Shown: positions 1 through 8,983 of the stretch, in pieces | Position numbering within the stretch: the stretch's first letter is position 1 | How the letters are laid out: each line of letters begins with the position of its first letter | Origin: CAYJLC01 sp044426355 | GTDB lineage: Bacteria; Bacillota; Clostridia; Oscillospirales; Butyricicoccaceae | Direction: 5' to 3' | Assembly: GCA_044426355.1 (NCBI GenBank) | Contig: JAWXUO010000006.1 | Location: 1 to 52,893, forward strand | Length of the DNA stretch: 52,893 nt | Notes under the pieces: model-generated | Database searches by the model: none | What the model was told of the DNA's origin: nothing | What the model saw: only the letters and a program-made list of their open reading frames with translations | Translations under genes and position numbers: made by a program

Positions 1-2
1 AA

Positions 3-704
3 CTCAACAAAGCTTATATTGACTGGATTTATAATTTTGAGAACTTCTCAAAGTCGATAAATAATTTTTGCACGAAGACAATTTTTATGATTGACGAATA
101 TTTTGAAAATTTATCTTCACGCAAGCCAACTAGCTACGCTGAGGCTTATTATAAATATCAACGAGATATAAAAAATGGTTACGATATTGCTTACCAAGAA
201 GGCGAAAGCACAAAAGATTTAGACGAATTTAATCTTAATTTTCCAATGTCTACAACATTTCAAGCAAAAATAAACCCACAAACTAACACGCCATATCTTG
301 CAGAAGTTATTAGTTTTAGAACTCTTGAAAGTTTTTTATACATCGATTTGCTAAAAGGAATTTCCGTTGGAAATATACCTAGGCTTTGTCAAAATTGTAA
401 AAAATATTTTCTTGCAATTGGTGGGTATGACACGATTTATTGCACTAGAATTGCACCAAACGAAACTGAGAAAACGTGTAGAACTGTTGGAGCACATAAA
501 AAAGAACGTATCAAAAATGGGAGCACTTTTATTCAGCAAGAATATATGAAAGTTTACAATCGTTTAAAATCTCGAAAGCAAAGAGGCTCGATTTCCGTTG
601 ATGAATGGAATAATCTAGTGGTGAAAATTCAAGATTTGAAAGAACAGATACAAAAAGGTGAGATTTCTGATGTTGTTTATTTGGAAAAGTTGAAAGAGAT
701 ATAG
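3..704 (+). CDS. DUF6076-type cysteine-motif protein, 5' truncated by the window edge
   Basis: The frame is open from the first codons of the window. The internal ATG at 87 has no ribosome binding site, so the true start lies upstream and the gene is partial here. Near the middle is a zinc-binding-like pattern: CQNC, then a cysteine in IYC and another in KTC before RTVGA. This layout (CxxCxxYF, then YC, then CRxxGA) recalls DUF6076 proteins, which are common in Clostridia, often beside mobile elements, and have no known function. The last 60 residues are charged and probably helical. The gene ends at a hairpin terminator (711-736). It is probably cargo of the sigK-intervening element. The family call rests on memory of the motif layout. 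Confidence 0.55.
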   Translation, partial: LNKAYIDWIYNFENFSKSINNFCTKTIFMIDEYFENLSSRKPTSYAEAYYKYQRDIKNGYDIAYQEGESTKDLDEFNLNFPMSTTFQAKINPQTNTPYLAEVISFRTLESFLYIDLLKGISVGNIPRLCQNCKKYFLAIGGYDTIYCTRIAPNETEKTCRTVGAHKKERIKNGSTFIQQEYMKVYNRLKSRKQRGSISVDEWNNLVVKIQDLKEQIQKGEISDVVYLEKLKEI

Positions 705-710
705 AAATTG

Positions 711-736
711 TCACGAGGTTAGTCCTCGTGATTTTC
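711..736. terminator. Bidirectional hairpin terminator
   Basis: TCACGAGG, loop ttagt, CCTCGTGA followed by TTTT: a perfect 8-bp stem. It serves the plus-strand gene ending at 704. The stop codon of the convergent minus-strand gene (719-721) sits in its loop. Confidence 0.75.
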
Positions 737-985
737 TTCGGTGTGATGGTAGTTTTTGAGTTCTTCTTTGATTTCAAGGCCTAGTTTTAACCCAGCAGTA
801 AAACTTTCTCGAAGATGTTGTTCTTTAACCAATCCATAGTCGTCAATTATTCGTAAAACCTTTTTTCTATCCTCATTGCCGATACTTTCTTTGAGTTCGG
901 CTCGCAGTTTTTCAATGTTGTTGTGTAACAATTTTTGCTCACTAGGTATAAAAAATGTTTGATACAATTTTTCAATATTATTCAT
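719..985 (-). CDS. Small helical protein, DUF6809-like
   Basis: An 88-residue acidic, helical protein starting MNNIEKLYQTFF. This ATG is preferred over one five codons upstream because a GAGGAG ribosome binding site sits 7 nt before it. The layout (MNxxEKLY start, charged helix, then an F-x-x-GLKLGLEI stretch near the C terminus) recalls DUF6809 proteins, small proteins of unknown function frequent in Clostridia and their mobile elements. The start overlaps the last 8 nt of the upstream gene (978-1238), so the two are probably co-transcribed and coupled. Function unknown. Confidence 0.6.
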   Translation of the reverse strand: MNNIEKLYQTFFIPSEQKLLHNNIEKLRAELKESIGNEDRKKVLRIIDDYGLVKEQHLRESFTAGLKLGLEIKEELKNYHHTEENHED

Positions 986-1238
986 AAAAATTCTCCTCAA
1001 GACATAAAGACAGCGACTTCATCTCAGTTTCTAATTCTGAAATAAAGTCGCCGTTTTTTATTAAATTTATTGTTTGTTTTACTGTGTGTTTCGAAATTAA
1101 TATCGAAATATTTGTAATCTCTTCGCTTGTTAAAGTTTTGTTCGTAGATTTATCTTGCGATATGAATTCAGCTAACGCATTTCCGTATACATTGTATCGG
1201 TCGCCGTAGTAAAATTCGTCGAGTGCAATTTTTGGCAT
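978..1238 (-). CDS. Hypothetical 86-residue protein
   Basis: A small soluble protein starting MPKIALDEFYYGDRYN, with a strong AAGGAGG ribosome binding site 7 nt upstream. No recognised domain. The middle is polar (DKSTNKTLTSEE) and the C-terminal half is probably helical and acidic. It overlaps the next gene by 8 nt and forms a two-gene unit with it. I do not recognise the family. Its place between a DUF6076-type gene and the Kiwa-like pair suggests element cargo. Confidence 0.6.
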   Translation of the reverse strand: MPKIALDEFYYGDRYNVYGNALAEFISQDKSTNKTLTSEEITNISILISKHTVKQTINLIKNGDFISELETEMKSLSLCLEENFYE

Positions 1239-1311
1239 TTTAGATACCTCCTTTGTTGTAAGGACAGTATATCACAAAGGTTTTTTAATAGCTATATGGC
1301 AAAGTCAACAA

Positions 1312-1863
1312 TTATTTAAAGAATATGTGATATTCATTATTAATAGCTGAGATTCTTATATTATTTCCGCATAATGCAGTTAAGTCATTTTTGCTAACAA
1401 TATTCGTGTTGATTTCTATCTCATCATCATTAATAGCATCACAATTAAATGTACTATATCCAAGTAATTCTAATATTATATTAGAACTGAAATAATGATA
1501 TTTCGCATATAAGTAACTTAATGTAAAATAAAAGATTGAAAATAATACGACTCCATCCCATTGAGTAAATTCAAAAGTTACTAAAGGTAAAATATATGCT
1601 AGCATAAACTCACTAGTTACTACCTTTGATTTTTTTGCTGTAATTAATGTGAATAATTTGCTTTTTTTATGAAGATTTGTTAAATTTACAAATAGCATAC
1701 ACATAGAACATACATAAAATATTAGTATAATTAACACTGAAATATATTCAGTATATAAATTAATTTTCGATGTCATAATACTTTTGACATTAATAAACAA
1801 AATCGATAACCAAAGTGGTGTAAATGATATGAAAAACAATGTAGCAGAGAAAATTTTTGACAT
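1312..1863 (-). CDS. Four-TM membrane protein, KwaA-like
   Basis: 183 residues. Four hydrophobic segments at about 5-25, 40-62, 83-99 and 103-121, then a cytoplasmic-looking tail of about 60 residues beginning LELLGYSTF. Size and topology match KwaA, the membrane subunit of the Kiwa antiphage system, and the gene follows a DUF4868 (KwaB-like) gene by 12 nt with GAGGT as ribosome binding site. In Kiwa, KwaA assembles in the inner membrane with KwaB as the cytosolic partner. Described Kiwa loci have kwaA first; here the order is reversed, so this may be a Kiwa relative with an unrelated or very diverged membrane subunit. The call rests on topology and partner more than on residue matches. Confidence 0.5.
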   Translation of the reverse strand: MSKIFSATLFFISFTPLWLSILFINVKSIMTSKINLYTEYISVLIILIFYVCSMCMLFVNLTNLHKKSKLFTLITAKKSKVVTSEFMLAYILPLVTFEFTQWDGVVLFSIFYFTLSYLYAKYHYFSSNIILELLGYSTFNCDAINDDEIEINTNIVSKNDLTALCGNNIRISAINNEYHIFFK

Positions 1864-1875
1864 TTTATTACCTCA

Positions 1876-2820
1876 TTAAGTCCATTTTTTTGTGCCATAT
1901 ACTTCTACAGGTAATTCTTCAAATGGATCTATCATGCCTTTATTGCATAACAATTTAATTATTTTTTCTGAAGTTCCATCTACACTCGTATCAAATTTAC
2001 CTTCGACTATCGGTATAGAGAACGTCTCTGAAATTGATGGTCTGAAATCTTTATCGTTAAGTTGTTCGAATCGTTTATTGTTAAAAGATATAAATTTTCT
2101 CGGATTATGTCCACTACTGGCTATTTCTTTGAATTTATTTTCATTAGTGACTAAATTACTATTTATAATCAAATCTATACTTTTATCACATACAGATTTG
2201 TGAGCACGCTCAATATTGAATAATGTTTCTGCTGACAAAGAAAGCATATATAAATAATTATCATAAATTATAACATCAATATCAGTTGTTAGACTTAAGA
2301 TTTTTTCATTTATTTCTTTAAAAGTGTCATTAGTAAATATGGAGAATTTATTTTTAAATGAAGTAAATGGCTTTTTCATAGACAGTAGTTTAATTGATTT
2401 TGTTTGTTTGCAATTATCAATATCTATAGTATAATTTCCGCTGATTATATAAGCATTGGCATTAAATTCAAGCACGTTTATCTCTTGATCTGGTAACGAT
2501 ACTGCTTTCAACATCAATTGATATTCTATTTCTACCAAACTGCTGTCAGTTGCTATTCTATATATAGTTGATCTATCTGCAGTGCCGTCATAATCTTCGA
2601 TGCTTTGGTAATTACTAAGTTTCGACTTGCTTGTAGAAGTATAAAGATCAGAGATACTTTGTACATGTTCAACGAGTCTTTCGTCTGGATTTAATACAAT
2701 CTCTCGACTTATGTAAGTTGTACCAGTTGTTTTTAAATGTTTAAAATTTAAAAGTTGCAAAGACAAATCCGTCATTTTATTTAATTCAGTTAATAAAACC
2801 CTTAGTTCATGTAAATCCAT
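1876..2820 (-). CDS. DUF4868 protein, KwaB-like defence protein
   Basis: 314 residues, the usual size of KwaB. The segment at 181-204 (IDVIIYDNYLYMLSLSAETLFNIE) has the pattern typical of DUF4868: an I-D-x-I-I-x-D-x-Y-L-Y strand pair followed by a short strand and F-x-I-E. A helical region, then K-F-I-S-F, follow. The start has AAAGGA 7 nt upstream. The gene has its own sigma-A-like promoter (2926-2954) separate from hsdR and is followed by the four-TM gene 12 nt on. KwaB is the cytosolic DNA-binding subunit of Kiwa. Divergence in the N-terminal 110 residues is high, so the DUF4868 assignment is likely but not certain. Confidence 0.55.
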   Translation of the reverse strand: MDLHELRVLLTELNKMTDLSLQLLNFKHLKTTGTTYISREIVLNPDERLVEHVQSISDLYTSTSKSKLSNYQSIEDYDGTADRSTIYRIATDSSLVEIEYQLMLKAVSLPDQEINVLEFNANAYIISGNYTIDIDNCKQTKSIKLLSMKKPFTSFKNKFSIFTNDTFKEINEKILSLTTDIDVIIYDNYLYMLSLSAETLFNIERAHKSVCDKSIDLIINSNLVTNENKFKEIASSGHNPRKFISFNNKRFEQLNDKDFRPSISETFSIPIVEGKFDTSVDGTSEKIIKLLCNKGMIDPFEELPVEVYGTKKWT

Positions 2821-2925
2821 CTCATCATCCTTTCTTCTATGCTGTTCCTAACTTAAGTTGTAGCAAATTTGCTTAATGTCATATTAGATATTAAATGACT
2901 GATACCAGAACCTACCTTTACAAAT

Positions 2926-2954
2926 ATTATAGCATATTTTTACATATAACACAA
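2926..2954 (-). promoter_or_regulatory. Sigma-A-like promoter of the Kiwa-like pair
   Basis: On the minus strand TTGTGT, a 17-nt spacer, then TATAAT. It lies between the hsdR stop and the DUF4868 start, so the pair can be expressed independently of the restriction operon. Confidence 0.5.
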
Positions 2955-2969
2955 CAATATCTCTAATTC

Positions 2970-5900
2970 CTAATTATCCGTCCACATCTCGCACTGTGCC
3001 ATCACCGTTTGTATTGCGTCTTCCATGCCCTCTGGTGGATATTTATATTTTTTAAGCAATCTTTTAACCATTTTTCGCATACTAGCTCTTGCACTTTCTT
3101 TCTTTTGCCAGTCTATTGTACGGTTTTTTTGTAGCATTTCTGTAAGTTCTTTTGTAATGGATATAAGCTCGTTATTTTCGTAAAAATCTTTAATAGCTTG
3201 TGGTTTAGTAAGTGCATCATAAAATGCTATTTCATCAACAGTTAATCCTAATTTTTCTCCATCTAGATAATCTTTCGCAAGTTCTTTTGCAATTTTTAAA
3301 AGCTCAGCTATAACTTCTTCGTTAGAAATCATTCCGTTTAGATATTTATTCATTGCAAGCTGTATCATACCAGAAAACTTCTCACTTTTAACAACGTTTG
3401 TTCTTCGATATATCGTCACTCGTTCTGCAATAAGTTTCTTTAAAAGCTCGACAGCTAGGTTTTTTTCTTTCATATTAGCAACTTCTTCTAAAAACTGAGG
3501 GTCAAAAAGCGAAAATTCATTTTGTGTACCAGAAAATAAATTAATCACACCCTCACTTTTTATAGAGTGCTTGAGTAGCTCGTTTATGCGTTCGTTAACT
3601 TCTGGTAGCGTGAATTTTTTACCATTTCCATCTGCTGTTAATCGAATAAGCATTGTGCGAACAGCTTCAAAATATGCTGATTCGTATCTAGTTTTTTCAT
3701 CAACTAGCGAGCTACAAAGCGATAGTGCTTGCCTTAAAAGCAGAGCCTCTTTTATATATCTGTTTTGCGATTTATCTTTTTCTTCAAGATCAATTTCTAA
3801 AACAGATTTACCTAGTAAAAAGTTAACTCCACCACTTATAATTTTAGCTTTTTCAAAATCCGTACCTGTCATAAAACTTTCGTAATTAAATCCGTGCAAA
3901 AAATCACGACAAACCGATAATTTTTCTAAAAATTTAGGATATGCCATTTTTGTAATATCCGTATCGCCAAAATTTTCATTATCTCGTTTAGTATATTCGT
4001 TCATCGCACGACGCAGTGCTGATGCAATACCAACATAATCGACAACAAGTCCACCTTCTTTTTCTTTGAAAACACGATTAACCCTTGCGATTGCCTGCAT
4101 TAAATTATGCCCCATCATCGGCTTGTAAACATACATTGTCGCAAGTGATGGAACATCAAAACCAGTAAGCCACATATCAACAACGATTGCTATTTTAAGC
4201 TCAGAACTGTTATCCTTAAATTTTCGTGCAAGCTCATCTTTGTGTGCTTTGTTACCTATAATTTCTCGCCACTCTTCGGGGTCGTTATTGCCTTGTGTCA
4301 TAACAACACCTACTTTTTCTTGCCAATTTGGGCGAAGTTCGAGTATTTTTTTGTATATTTTCATAGCGATAGAACGAGAATAGCCAACAATCATCGCTTT
4401 TCCTGTAAGTATGTTTTCACGGTTATTTTCATAATGGTCTAAAATATCATTTACTAGCGAATTAATAGTTTCATCAGCACCTAAAATCGCATCAAGTTTA
4501 CCCATCGCTTTTTTGCTTTTTTCTATAACATATTCATCGGCATTTTCTGCCATAATTTCATATTCACTGTCAATCATAGCTAAAGTGTCGCTATCTAGCT
4601 TTAATTTTATAACACGGCTTTCGTAGTAAACAGGCTTTGTTGCTCCGTCTTCTACTGCTTGCGTCATATCATAAATATCTATATAATCGCCAAAAACCTC
4701 TTTTGTGCTACGGTCTTTAGAAGAAATCGGAGTTCCTGTAAATCCGATATAAGTAGCATTTGGCAAGCTATCACGGATAATTCTTGCAACACCAATTTTA
4801 GTTTTAACAGTTAGATTTCCGTCTATATAGTCTTCAATTTCTACTTTTTCAGATAGTCCATATTGCCCACGATGAGCCTCATCAGCCATAACGATTATAT
4901 TACGTCTGTCGCTTAGAGCCTCAAAGTTTTCTTCGAATTTTTGCATAGTTGTGAAGATAATTCCGTTAGCTTGTCTGCCAGCTAAAAGTTCTTTTAAATG
5001 TGTTCTACTTTCAGCTTGAATTGGTGTTTGTCTTAAAAAATCACGACAACGTGAAAACTGCCCATAAAGTTGGTCATCAAGGTCATTTCTATCTGTAATT
5101 ACAACAATCGTTGGACTTTCAAGCTTTATTTGAAGCAAATGAGCATAAAAAACCATAGAAAGCGACTTTCCACTTCCTTGTGTATGCCAAAAAACGCCAC
5201 CTTTACCGTCGGTTTTAGTAGCTTGCATAGCTTTTTCTACTGCTTTTTTAACAGCAAAATATTGATGATACCCTGCAAGTATTTTAAAAGTTTTTTCGCC
5301 ATCAGTATTAAAACAAACAAAATTTTTCAAAATATCTAGAAATCTAGTTTTATCAAAAATACCCTCAAAAAATGTGTCAAATTGTGCATATTGCGTATTT
5401 TCGTAGCTACCATCTGTCGTTTTCCACTCCATAAAACGGTCTTCATCGCTTGTTATAGTACCAATTTTCGACGTCATAAGGTCGCTCATAACTAAAACTG
5501 CGTTGTAAATAAACATCGCAGGAATTTCGTACATATAATTACGCAGTTGACGATACGCCTCTGAAACATCGGTTTCTTCTCTTGATGGAGATTTCTGCTC
5601 AAACATCGCAATAGGTAAACCATTTATAAAAATCAAAATATCGGGTCTTTTTTCAGAATTTTCGATAAAAGTCCACTGATTAACGATTGTAAAGTCATTA
5701 TTTTGTGTGTTTTCAAAATCCACAAGATAAACGAGCGTGTTTTTCTCCTCTCCACTTTCAAAAAAGCGAACAGGAACACCATTTTGTAAATAGTCCATAA
5801 AAACCATATTTTTTTGCAAAAGAGTACCACTTTCGAAGTTTTTTAGTTTATAAATAGCCTCATTAATTGCATCTTTTGGAAGATTACTATTTATTTTTAC

Positions 5901-6041
5901 AAGCGACGACACAAGCACATCTTCATAAAAAGGGGTGTGATAATCCCTTGCAATATCTGGTGCGTATATGTAATTATAACCTAAATTTTGCTCAAAAAGT
6001 TGTATAATTGCGTTTTCATAATTCGCTTCGGTGTAGTGCAT
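2970..6041 (-). CDS. hsdR: Type I restriction enzyme, motor/nuclease subunit
   Basis: The chosen start MHYTEANYENAI gives 1023 residues and has AAGGAG 10 nt upstream; 18 further residues upstream are open but lack a ribosome binding site. The N-terminal nuclease domain shows PD at about 133-134 and E-Q-K at 148-150 (PD-(D/E)xK). The SF2 translocase follows: Walker A in HTQGSGKS at about 286-293, RNDLDDQL, DEAH, and TGTP. The C-terminal part is helical, for docking on the methylase. The protein translocates DNA with ATP and cleaves at a distance when HsdS reports unmethylated sites. It is last in the minus-strand restriction operon, about 100 nt after the 260-residue gene. Full length, apparently intact. 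Confidence 0.95.
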   Translation of the reverse strand: MHYTEANYENAIIQLFEQNLGYNYIYAPDIARDYHTPFYEDVLVSSLVKINSNLPKDAINEAIYKLKNFESGTLLQKNMVFMDYLQNGVPVRFFESGEEKNTLVYLVDFENTQNNDFTIVNQWTFIENSEKRPDILIFINGLPIAMFEQKSPSREETDVSEAYRQLRNYMYEIPAMFIYNAVLVMSDLMTSKIGTITSDEDRFMEWKTTDGSYENTQYAQFDTFFEGIFDKTRFLDILKNFVCFNTDGEKTFKILAGYHQYFAVKKAVEKAMQATKTDGKGGVFWHTQGSGKSLSMVFYAHLLQIKLESPTIVVITDRNDLDDQLYGQFSRCRDFLRQTPIQAESRTHLKELLAGRQANGIIFTTMQKFEENFEALSDRRNIIVMADEAHRGQYGLSEKVEIEDYIDGNLTVKTKIGVARIIRDSLPNATYIGFTGTPISSKDRSTKEVFGDYIDIYDMTQAVEDGATKPVYYESRVIKLKLDSDTLAMIDSEYEIMAENADEYVIEKSKKAMGKLDAILGADETINSLVNDILDHYENNRENILTGKAMIVGYSRSIAMKIYKKILELRPNWQEKVGVVMTQGNNDPEEWREIIGNKAHKDELARKFKDNSSELKIAIVVDMWLTGFDVPSLATMYVYKPMMGHNLMQAIARVNRVFKEKEGGLVVDYVGIASALRRAMNEYTKRDNENFGDTDITKMAYPKFLEKLSVCRDFLHGFNYESFMTGTDFEKAKIISGGVNFLLGKSVLEIDLEEKDKSQNRYIKEALLLRQALSLCSSLVDEKTRYESAYFEAVRTMLIRLTADGNGKKFTLPEVNERINELLKHSIKSEGVINLFSGTQNEFSLFDPQFLEEVANMKEKNLAVELLKKLIAERVTIYRRTNVVKSEKFSGMIQLAMNKYLNGMISNEEVIAELLKIAKELAKDYLDGEKLGLTVDEIAFYDALTKPQAIKDFYENNELISITKELTEMLQKNRTIDWQKKESARASMRKMVKRLLKKYKYPPEGMEDAIQTVMAQCEMWTDN

Positions 6042-6139
6042 TTTAGTAATCTCCTTTATAGTTGTTATATTGATAAAGTTGCGTGTTGTAAACACACGTT
6101 GAAGTGTACATAGCTAAAATAACGATTTATTTTTATATT

Positions 6140-6922
6140 CTAAATTGTGTTATGAGCATTTTCGATTAATTTTCGTTGTTTATTCAATCGTTTTAATCTA
6201 TTTTTGTATTCATTACTTGATTCATACTCGCTATCCATAGCTTTTTTTGCTATAGGTTTAAAATAACATCCATAATTTTTAATGCATGGCGAATAATCAC
6301 ACGAATATGCACATTTTATAACATTGTGATTTTTAGCTTTTCTTTCACCCAAATACAGTCGAACTTCTCTTAAAGCAAGTTTTTTAAATCCTTTTTCAAA
6401 GAATAAAAAGTTAGTTCCTTTAGGGTTTGCGTGAGATTTATAAGCTAAACAATCTGGGTTTTGTTTTTTTATTTTTTTAATTAAATCACATTCTTCTTTT
6501 GATAATTTTTCATTATCATCTATTTTCTGTAATATATCTGAAAATCCTATTTTTCTGCCATCTATTATAACTAATTCGTCATCGATACCTAGTATAGGAA
6601 ATGTACTGCTTACGTCATCATAAGCCGAAAATGTTAAGTAATTTTTGTTCCCATTATGTTTTTTGATTTCTGCAAGAGCAACTTCTTTGCTGTCTGCCCA
6701 ATATGATATTTTTTCGTTAGGAAATAATTTGGAGTATCGGTTATTTTCGTTAGTGTTATCCCTTAAATTTCCTTCATGTAGCTCGCTTACAGTTTTCTCA
6801 TATACCCAGTCACTTACAGTTACACATCTGTAAAAAGCAAACTCTTTAGTCTTGCATAACGGCAAATCTTTATGATCTAAAATTTCAGAATCAAATGCGT
6901 GGTTTTTAAATAAATCCGACAT
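6140..6922 (-). CDS. Restriction-operon protein with a possible RES-like N-terminal domain
   Basis: 260 residues with no certain family. The N-terminal half has an ordered pattern: FYRCVT near 30-36, NRYSKLFP near 61-68, then YWADSKEVALAEI at about 74-86. Arg, then NRY, then Y-x-A-x-S-x-x-x-A-L-x-E resembles the RES domain, whose characterised members degrade NAD+ as toxins or effectors. The C-terminal part has a cysteine cluster (C-x3-C-x4-C-x5-C in CAYSCDYSPCIKNYGC), perhaps zinc-binding, and a basic tail. It sits between the hsdS-linked membrane gene and hsdR on the same strand, so it is probably expressed with the restriction system. The RES reading is a hypothesis; a structural or profile comparison would decide it. 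Confidence 0.4.
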   Translation of the reverse strand: MSDLFKNHAFDSEILDHKDLPLCKTKEFAFYRCVTVSDWVYEKTVSELHEGNLRDNTNENNRYSKLFPNEKISYWADSKEVALAEIKKHNGNKNYLTFSAYDDVSSTFPILGIDDELVIIDGRKIGFSDILQKIDDNEKLSKEECDLIKKIKKQNPDCLAYKSHANPKGTNFLFFEKGFKKLALREVRLYLGERKAKNHNVIKCAYSCDYSPCIKNYGCYFKPIAKKAMDSEYESSNEYKNRLKRLNKQRKLIENAHNTI

Positions 6923-7011
6923 ACTCCCTCCAATATATAATAAAGTCTAGGTATAGCATAATTATTAATTGCAATTTCTATTTATTATAGCAACTCTAAT
7001 TATAATATTTT

Positions 7012-7512
7012 TTATAGTTTTAGATATTCTTCCATTTCTTTAACTAAATTTTCAAAATTTTCAAAGCTTGCTATTTTATTTTTAATGTTTTCTTCGGTTG
7101 CCCCTCTGCTAATCAAAGTTTCTACGCCTGTTCTTTTATTTTCTGAAACTTCATTTAGAAACAAAAGTGCATATAGAATGTTATTACATTTCTCCCAAAT
7201 ATCTTTAGAAAACAGATATTCTATATCATTAAAATCTTGCTTGTTGTATTTATCTGCATATATAACACCGTCAACATAGTTGTATGTCGTTGTCTTCACT
7301 CCATATAGATATAATTCTTTGAATTTCTTTAATTTTTCATATCTTTTCTCAAATAATGCAATTCTATTTTGTTTTTGTGAAGTTGCTATTGAAATTCCAA
7401 TAGCGACAGTTGAAAATATCAACGGTACAACTGCAATTAAGTAATCAAGCCAATCTCTTTTCGTTAATTGTTCAACTATTTTAATAACATCACTTTCAAT
7501 AATATATTCCAC
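7012..7512 (-). CDS. Membrane-anchored coiled-coil protein in the type I RM operon
   Basis: 166 residues. One hydrophobic segment at about 25-43 (LIAVVPLIFSTVAIGISIA) is followed by a charged, coiled-coil-like stretch beginning QKQNRIALFEKRYEKLKKF. The remainder is helical and acidic and presumably cytoplasmic. The pattern TM + NRIALFEKRYE is seen in many uncharacterised proteins beside defence and mobile genes. It begins only 3 nt after the hsdS stop, so it is almost certainly in the same transcript. Function unknown. Confidence 0.55.
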   Translation of the reverse strand: MEYIIESDVIKIVEQLTKRDWLDYLIAVVPLIFSTVAIGISIATSQKQNRIALFEKRYEKLKKFKELYLYGVKTTTYNYVDGVIYADKYNKQDFNDIEYLFSKDIWEKCNNILYALLFLNEVSENKRTGVETLISRGATEENIKNKIASFENFENLVKEMEEYLKL

Positions 7513-7515
7513 GCA

Positions 7516-8745
7516 CTACCCCTCCCCAAACGGAACACGAACTTCGCCACTCATAAGCTTTGGAAGTAGTGTATCTCGTATTTGTTTTAGGGTTTCGGTT
7601 TCTATTATATTGTTAGATATTTTACGATAAAAGCTTTCTAGTGTTTCGCACAATATATTCAAGGTGCTAATATCTTTAGGCAAATATACTGTATATTCTT
7701 TCAATGCTTTCTTACTTAAATGTAATACAGTTGTACCATTTACATATCCCAAAGCATGTTTCTTAAATTCATTATTTTTTAAAATACTTGCTAATAGAAA
7801 ATGATTGAAATTATTTTTAGGAGCAACTTTAACTAAATCCATTGATAACACAATTTTTGAATAATTAAGTGTTGTCATTATCATTTCAGCATTGCCGATA
7901 ATGTCAGCGTTTTGAGTTAGGTCTGTATGTGCAACTAAAATATCAAATATATTTGCGTAGTGGAAATCTTTTATTTTGTCAGATGGAATAATCTCTTTAT
8001 ACCCATCTTGTTTAAATCCACCTTGTCTACTAAAATTTTTTATTGTTGCCATAGCCATATTCGATGATTGCAATTCATTTCCCTTATAAGAATATCCATT
8101 ATATAAACAAGCTATATCTTCAAGATTTGTTTCAATCCAATCACTAGGCATAGTGCCACCGAACGGCTCAAAATCAACAAACCAAGATTTAAAAATAGCC
8201 TGAGCTTGTTCTTCTAGGTTTTTGTTCATTTTTTGGTTTAGCTCGATTTTATCATCAAGGCACGATAATGTTTCTGCTATTGCTTTTTGTTCTTGTAGTG
8301 GTGGTAGATTGAATGTATAGTTTCTAATGTCCTTTAATGAAACATTTTTAATAGTTGTACCCGTGTATGTTTTGGCTATATAATATTGAAAATTATTATT
8401 ATATAAAATATATTTTACATATATTTTATCAACTTCATCACACACATTTAAGTAACAAGCACTTTTCCCAAGTATACATTTTTCGTTGTTATATTCAGCT
8501 ACATTTCCTATAGTACCATTTATTGATACGAGCAATGTTCTGTCATTTAAATCTTTTTTGTGGTTTTGGTACCCATCATGTGAAATACGTTTTGTATCTT
8601 CTTTGAATAAGATTTTACCATTAACTAAATTATTTCCGTTGATAAAATAATATTCTCCCGATAAATCATAATTTGGTGTGCCATGAAGACCATCACCAAT
8701 TTTAGTACAGATATCTTTCAGTGTCACTTCTCTCCAATTACCCAT
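7516..8745 (-). CDS. hsdS: Type I restriction-modification specificity subunit
   Basis: 409 residues from MGNWREVTLKD, the start chosen because GGTGG lies 6 nt upstream and because it overlaps the upstream stop. Two target-recognition domains are visible: residues about 1-150 and 205-360, each closed by a conserved helical repeat (LPPLQEQKAIAETLSCLDDKI after the first, LESFYRKISNNIIETETLKQ after the second). The C terminus LLPKLMSGEVRVPFG is typical of HsdS. It sets the bipartite recognition sequence for methylation and cleavage. Start and stop are embedded in a chain of overlapping or near-contiguous genes. Confidence 0.93.
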   Translation of the reverse strand: MGNWREVTLKDICTKIGDGLHGTPNYDLSGEYYFINGNNLVNGKILFKEDTKRISHDGYQNHKKDLNDRTLLVSINGTIGNVAEYNNEKCILGKSACYLNVCDEVDKIYVKYILYNNNFQYYIAKTYTGTTIKNVSLKDIRNYTFNLPPLQEQKAIAETLSCLDDKIELNQKMNKNLEEQAQAIFKSWFVDFEPFGGTMPSDWIETNLEDIACLYNGYSYKGNELQSSNMAMATIKNFSRQGGFKQDGYKEIIPSDKIKDFHYANIFDILVAHTDLTQNADIIGNAEMIMTTLNYSKIVLSMDLVKVAPKNNFNHFLLASILKNNEFKKHALGYVNGTTVLHLSKKALKEYTVYLPKDISTLNILCETLESFYRKISNNIIETETLKQIRDTLLPKLMSGEVRVPFGEG

Positions 8746-8983
8746 TTTTGCCACCAAAAAGTGGTAATACACTATAAATATTACTTAATAATCCACCTTT
8801 TGCGATAGCATAAGCTAGATTAAATCCAAAACGCAGACATATCAAAATTGAAAGAATTTTTATAGCTATGCTAACTAAATTCATATCTATATATGCAAAT
8901 ACCACAAGTTTTACAACATTCAAAAAAGGTTCTATAATATGCTCTACAACATCTACTTTAGCAAAATAATTAATTGTTACCAT
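8738..8983 (-). CDS. Small two-helix membrane protein between hsdM and hsdS
   Basis: 81 residues starting MVTINYFAKVDVVEH. The ATG lies inside the last codons of hsdM and the TAA lies inside the first codons of hsdS, so the gene is overlapped at both ends and is probably translated by coupling. The centre is hydrophobic in two segments (about residues 20-33 and 38-58, around VVKLVVFAYI and AIKILSILICLRFGF), then a Gly-rich turn and short tail. An 11-residue upstream extension is open but has no ribosome binding site. No family recognised. Canonical hsdMSR operons have no gene here. Confidence 0.6.
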   Translation of the reverse strand: MVTINYFAKVDVVEHIIEPFLNVVKLVVFAYIDMNLVSIAIKILSILICLRFGFNLAYAIAKGGLLSNIYSVLPLFGGKNG

